Source: Brucella cytisi
GTDB taxonomy: Bacteria; Pseudomonadota; Alphaproteobacteria; Rhizobiales; Rhizobiaceae
Assembly (NCBI GenBank): GCA_012103075.1
Contig: JAAVLQ010000002.1
Coordinates: forward strand, 1,071,001-1,135,000
Reading direction: 5' to 3'
DNA: 64,000 nt
A program made the translations under genes and the position numbers. Each line of letters begins with the position of its first letter. Position 1 is the first letter of the stretch. The notes beneath the pieces were generated by a model, which was not told the origin of the DNA, ran no database searches, and saw nothing but the letters and a program-made list of their open reading frames with translations. This document shows positions 62,004 to 64,000 of the stretch, piece by piece.

Positions 62004-62709
62004 ATGAGCGAATTGGCCGACTGGTTATCGGACACACATCCGGTCACACGAAAGAATGCGGCTGAAGTTGTATTCGACGATATTCGCTTGGCCATCACAT
62101 CCGGTCGCCTTGCCGTGGGCACCCGCCTGCCCTCTGAAACTCAACTCGCTGGCCGGTTCGGTGTCAGCCGCCCAATCGTGCGGGAGGCGCTGCGGTCACT
62201 ACAGACACTGGGCCTCACCCAGACCCGGACAGGTAGTGGCACCTACGTCCTGAATGCTTCCCCGCGAGCGAACTGAATTATGGCGGCTATTCCGCGCGTG
62301 ATCTGATCGAGGCACGCCCGTTCATCGAAGTGCCGGCGGCAGGTTGGGCAGCTTTACGACGCAGCGCCGAACAACTCGCCAACCTGCTTGAACTTTGCGA
62401 CAAGATGGACCGCCAGACGGACCCGCAGAAATGGGAATTGCTCGATTCCGAATTTCACTGCGCGATTGCCGAGGCTTCCGGAAACACGGTCTTCTCAAGA
62501 TTGTCGCTGATGCCCGCGAGGCGCTGATCCAGCAATCTGAACTCGTCAACCTGATGTCTGGCCGCCGCGAAGCTTCGAATGTCGAACATCGCCTGATTGT
62601 CGAAGCTATTGAGGCGGGATCGGAAGCTGATGCCCGCGCTGCGATGGAAGCGCATCTGAGCAAAGTCAAGACTGCTGTAACGACGATCATCGGCAAGGAT
62701 GAGGTCTGA
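62004..62709 (+). CDS. GntR family regulator, FadR/FCD type (frameshifted)
   Basis: MSELADWLSDTHPVTRKNAA, then the GntR winged helix VVFDDIRLAITSGRLAVGTR, LPSETQLAGRFGVSRPIVRE, ALRSLQTLGLTQTRTGSGTY. Frame changes near 62262-62275 and near 62493-62500. The FCD ligand domain follows: LIEARPFIEVPAAGWAAL, LLDSEFHCAIAEASGN, EHRLIVEAIEAGSEADARAA, MEAHLSKVK; the metal-binding Asp/His pattern (D-x3-H and later H) is visible. About 235 residues. It lies 360 bases upstream of the AnsP-like gene and may regulate it. Confidence 0.87.
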
Positions 62710-63069
62710 CACCACAATTGCAGGAACACTGCTTTACACAGGATTCGCGCAGATTATTCATGCCAATCCGGCTTGGCACGGTATTTTCATGCCAGATAAG
62801 CACAAGCCGGTAACACTTTATTCCTGCTTATTTTTTCCCTGCCAGCCTATTTCGGAAATGCATGCGATGCTTCTCATTTGAAGCCGAATACTTGACGCGC
62901 GTTCTGCGATATGCGTTAAAACCGGCTTCAAAATCTGTCATGCAGCTTTACAGAATACCCATCAAATAGGGATGAATTCCATACCCTCATTGAATGACCG
63001 GCGGCGCGCCCTAATTGGCCTTTCACGCCGAACGGTCGCCTGTCGAAACCGCGCTCTCAGGGAGGAGCA
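62710..63069. other. Intergenic region before the permease gene
   Basis: 360 bases without a gene I can support. The last bases hold GGAGGAG as ribosome site of the permease. No clear hairpin or palindrome noticed. Confidence 0.4.
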
Positions 63070-64000
63070 ATGCCGATCGAAACCATGAAGGCCACCCCGG
63101 CCGAACGCGAAGTGTTCATTGAAGAGGACCGTGGTTATCACAAAGCCCTGAAACCGCGTCAGATCCAGATGATCGCCATCGGCGGCGCGATCGGTACCGG
63201 GCTCTTTCTCGGTGCAGGCGGACGCCTCGCAATGGCAGGTCCGGCCCCGGTCTTCGTCTATGCCCTCTGCGGCTTCTTTGCCTTTCTGGTGCTGCGTGCA
63301 CTGGGCGAGCTCATCATGCATCGCCCCAGCTCCGGTTCCTTCGTCTCCTATGCCCGCGAATTCTACGGTGAAAAACTGGCGTTCGTGGCAGGCTGGATGT
63401 ACTGGCTCAACTGGGCCATGACGTCGGTTGCGGACGTAACGGCTGTCGCGCTCTATATGAATTTCTTCAAGCACTATGTGCCGTGGCTGCAAGGCATTGA
63501 CCAATGGGTGTTCGCACTGACGGCCCTTGTCATCGTGTTGTCGATGAACCTTCTGTCGGTGAAAGTGTTTGGCGAGCTGGAATTCTGGTTCAGTCTCGTC
63601 AAGGTCATTGCGCTCGTGACCTTTCTGGTTGTCGGCATTTACTTCGTTGTCTCCGGCACGCCGATTGACGGTCATTCGGCTGGCTTCAGCATCATCACGG
63701 ATAGCGGAGGCCTTTTCCCGAACGGCATATTGCCTGCATTCATCATCATCCGGGGTGTGGTTTTCGCTTATGCATCCATCGAGTTGCTGGGTACCACAGC
63801 GGGAGAAACCGAAGACCCGCGCAAGGTCATGCCCCGCGCAATCCGCACTGTGGTCTTCCGCCTTCTCGTCTTTTATGTAGGTTCTGTTCTGCTGCTGTCG
63901 CTGCTTCTTCCCTACACAGCCTATTCTGCTGGCGAGAGCCCGTTTGTGACCTTCTTCGGCAAGATCGGCGTCGAAGGTGCGGATATCATCATGAACCTCG
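63070..64000 (+). CDS. ansP: Amino-acid permease, AnsP-like (3' end outside window)
   Basis: Runs open to the right edge, 310 residues seen. Start ATG 63070 with GGAGGAG upstream. APC-superfamily signature [39 protein letters not shown], then [60 protein letters not shown] and [15 protein letters not shown]. These closely follow the E. coli L-asparagine permease; related GABA and proline permeases are alternatives. At least eight membrane helices lie in the visible part. It imports its amino acid by proton symport. Confidence 0.88.
   Translation, partial: MPIETMKATPAEREVFIEEDRGYHKALKPRQIQMIAIGGAIGTGLFLGAGGRLAMAGPAPVFVYALCGFFAFLVLRALGELIMHRPSSGSFVSYAREFYGEKLAFVAGWMYWLNWAMTSVADVTAVALYMNFFKHYVPWLQGIDQWVFALTALVIVLSMNLLSVKVFGELEFWFSLVKVIALVTFLVVGIYFVVSGTPIDGHSAGFSIITDSGGLFPNGILPAFIIIRGVVFAYASIELLGTTAGETEDPRKVMPRAIRTVVFRLLVFYVGSVLLLSLLLPYTAYSAGESPFVTFFGKIGVEGADIIMNL

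Overview
The window looks like chromosome of a Brucellaceae/Ochrobactrum-type member of the Hyphomicrobiales. Support comes from the protein repertoire: a galactoglucan-like exopolysaccharide locus of the Sinorhizobium exp/wge type, xylFGH with a LacI-type regulator, an Agrobacterium-type uronate dehydrogenase, a yfhM-pbpC pair, a TctABC transporter, and a short palindromic intergenic repeat present twice. I see no prophage, insertion sequence, tRNA, rRNA or CRISPR array. More than half of the genes carry one or more single-base frameshifts, mostly in homopolymer runs, while their motifs stay intact. I read these as sequencing or assembly errors, so broken genes are annotated here as continuous CDS.

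Layout. 1-7411 (+): 3' part of an alpha-2-macroglobulin gene with a CTEQ thioester, then penicillin-binding protein 1C. 7415-32953: a large surface-polysaccharide locus in four blocks. A minus-strand operon (16357 to 7415) encodes an unrecognised protein, a GT2-GT4 fusion, two pyruvyl transferases, an exported glycoside hydrolase and an SGNH hydrolase. A minus-strand pair encodes a GT4 glycosyltransferase and a MarR regulator. A plus-strand pair encodes a type I secretion ATPase and its adaptor. A plus-strand block encodes a small RTX protein, then a glycosyltransferase, a methyltransferase, two GT4 enzymes, two unusual proteins and a third pyruvyl transferase. This order (A-like genes, single GT, MarR regulator, exporter pair, RTX protein, GT series) matches the expA-expC-expG-expD-expE order I remember for S. 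meliloti EPS II. A palindrome of the form TTCAAA-N-TTTGAA recurs in front of three of these units and is a good candidate operator for the MarR protein.

32957-43668: an AI-2E-type transporter, an HPP-CBS membrane protein, a TauE/SafE exporter divergent from a LysR regulator, a tripartite tricarboxylate transporter (tctC, tctB, tctA), and a four-gene group of small envelope proteins of unknown function.

43737-59068: carbohydrate catabolism. xylF-xylG-xylH (minus) diverges from a LacI-type regulator, xylB and xylA (plus). A second minus-strand unit encodes an RbsA-type ATPase, a permease, a binding protein, a sugar isomerase/epimerase and a Gfo/Idh/MocA dehydrogenase, with uronate dehydrogenase just upstream. 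The same 13-base sequence containing TACGTA lies in front of both sugar-transport units, suggesting shared control.

59272-64000: a LysR/MFS (YnfM-like) divergent pair, a small conserved-looking protein with a clear terminator, a GntR/FadR-type regulator, and the 5' part of an AnsP-type amino-acid permease running off the end.
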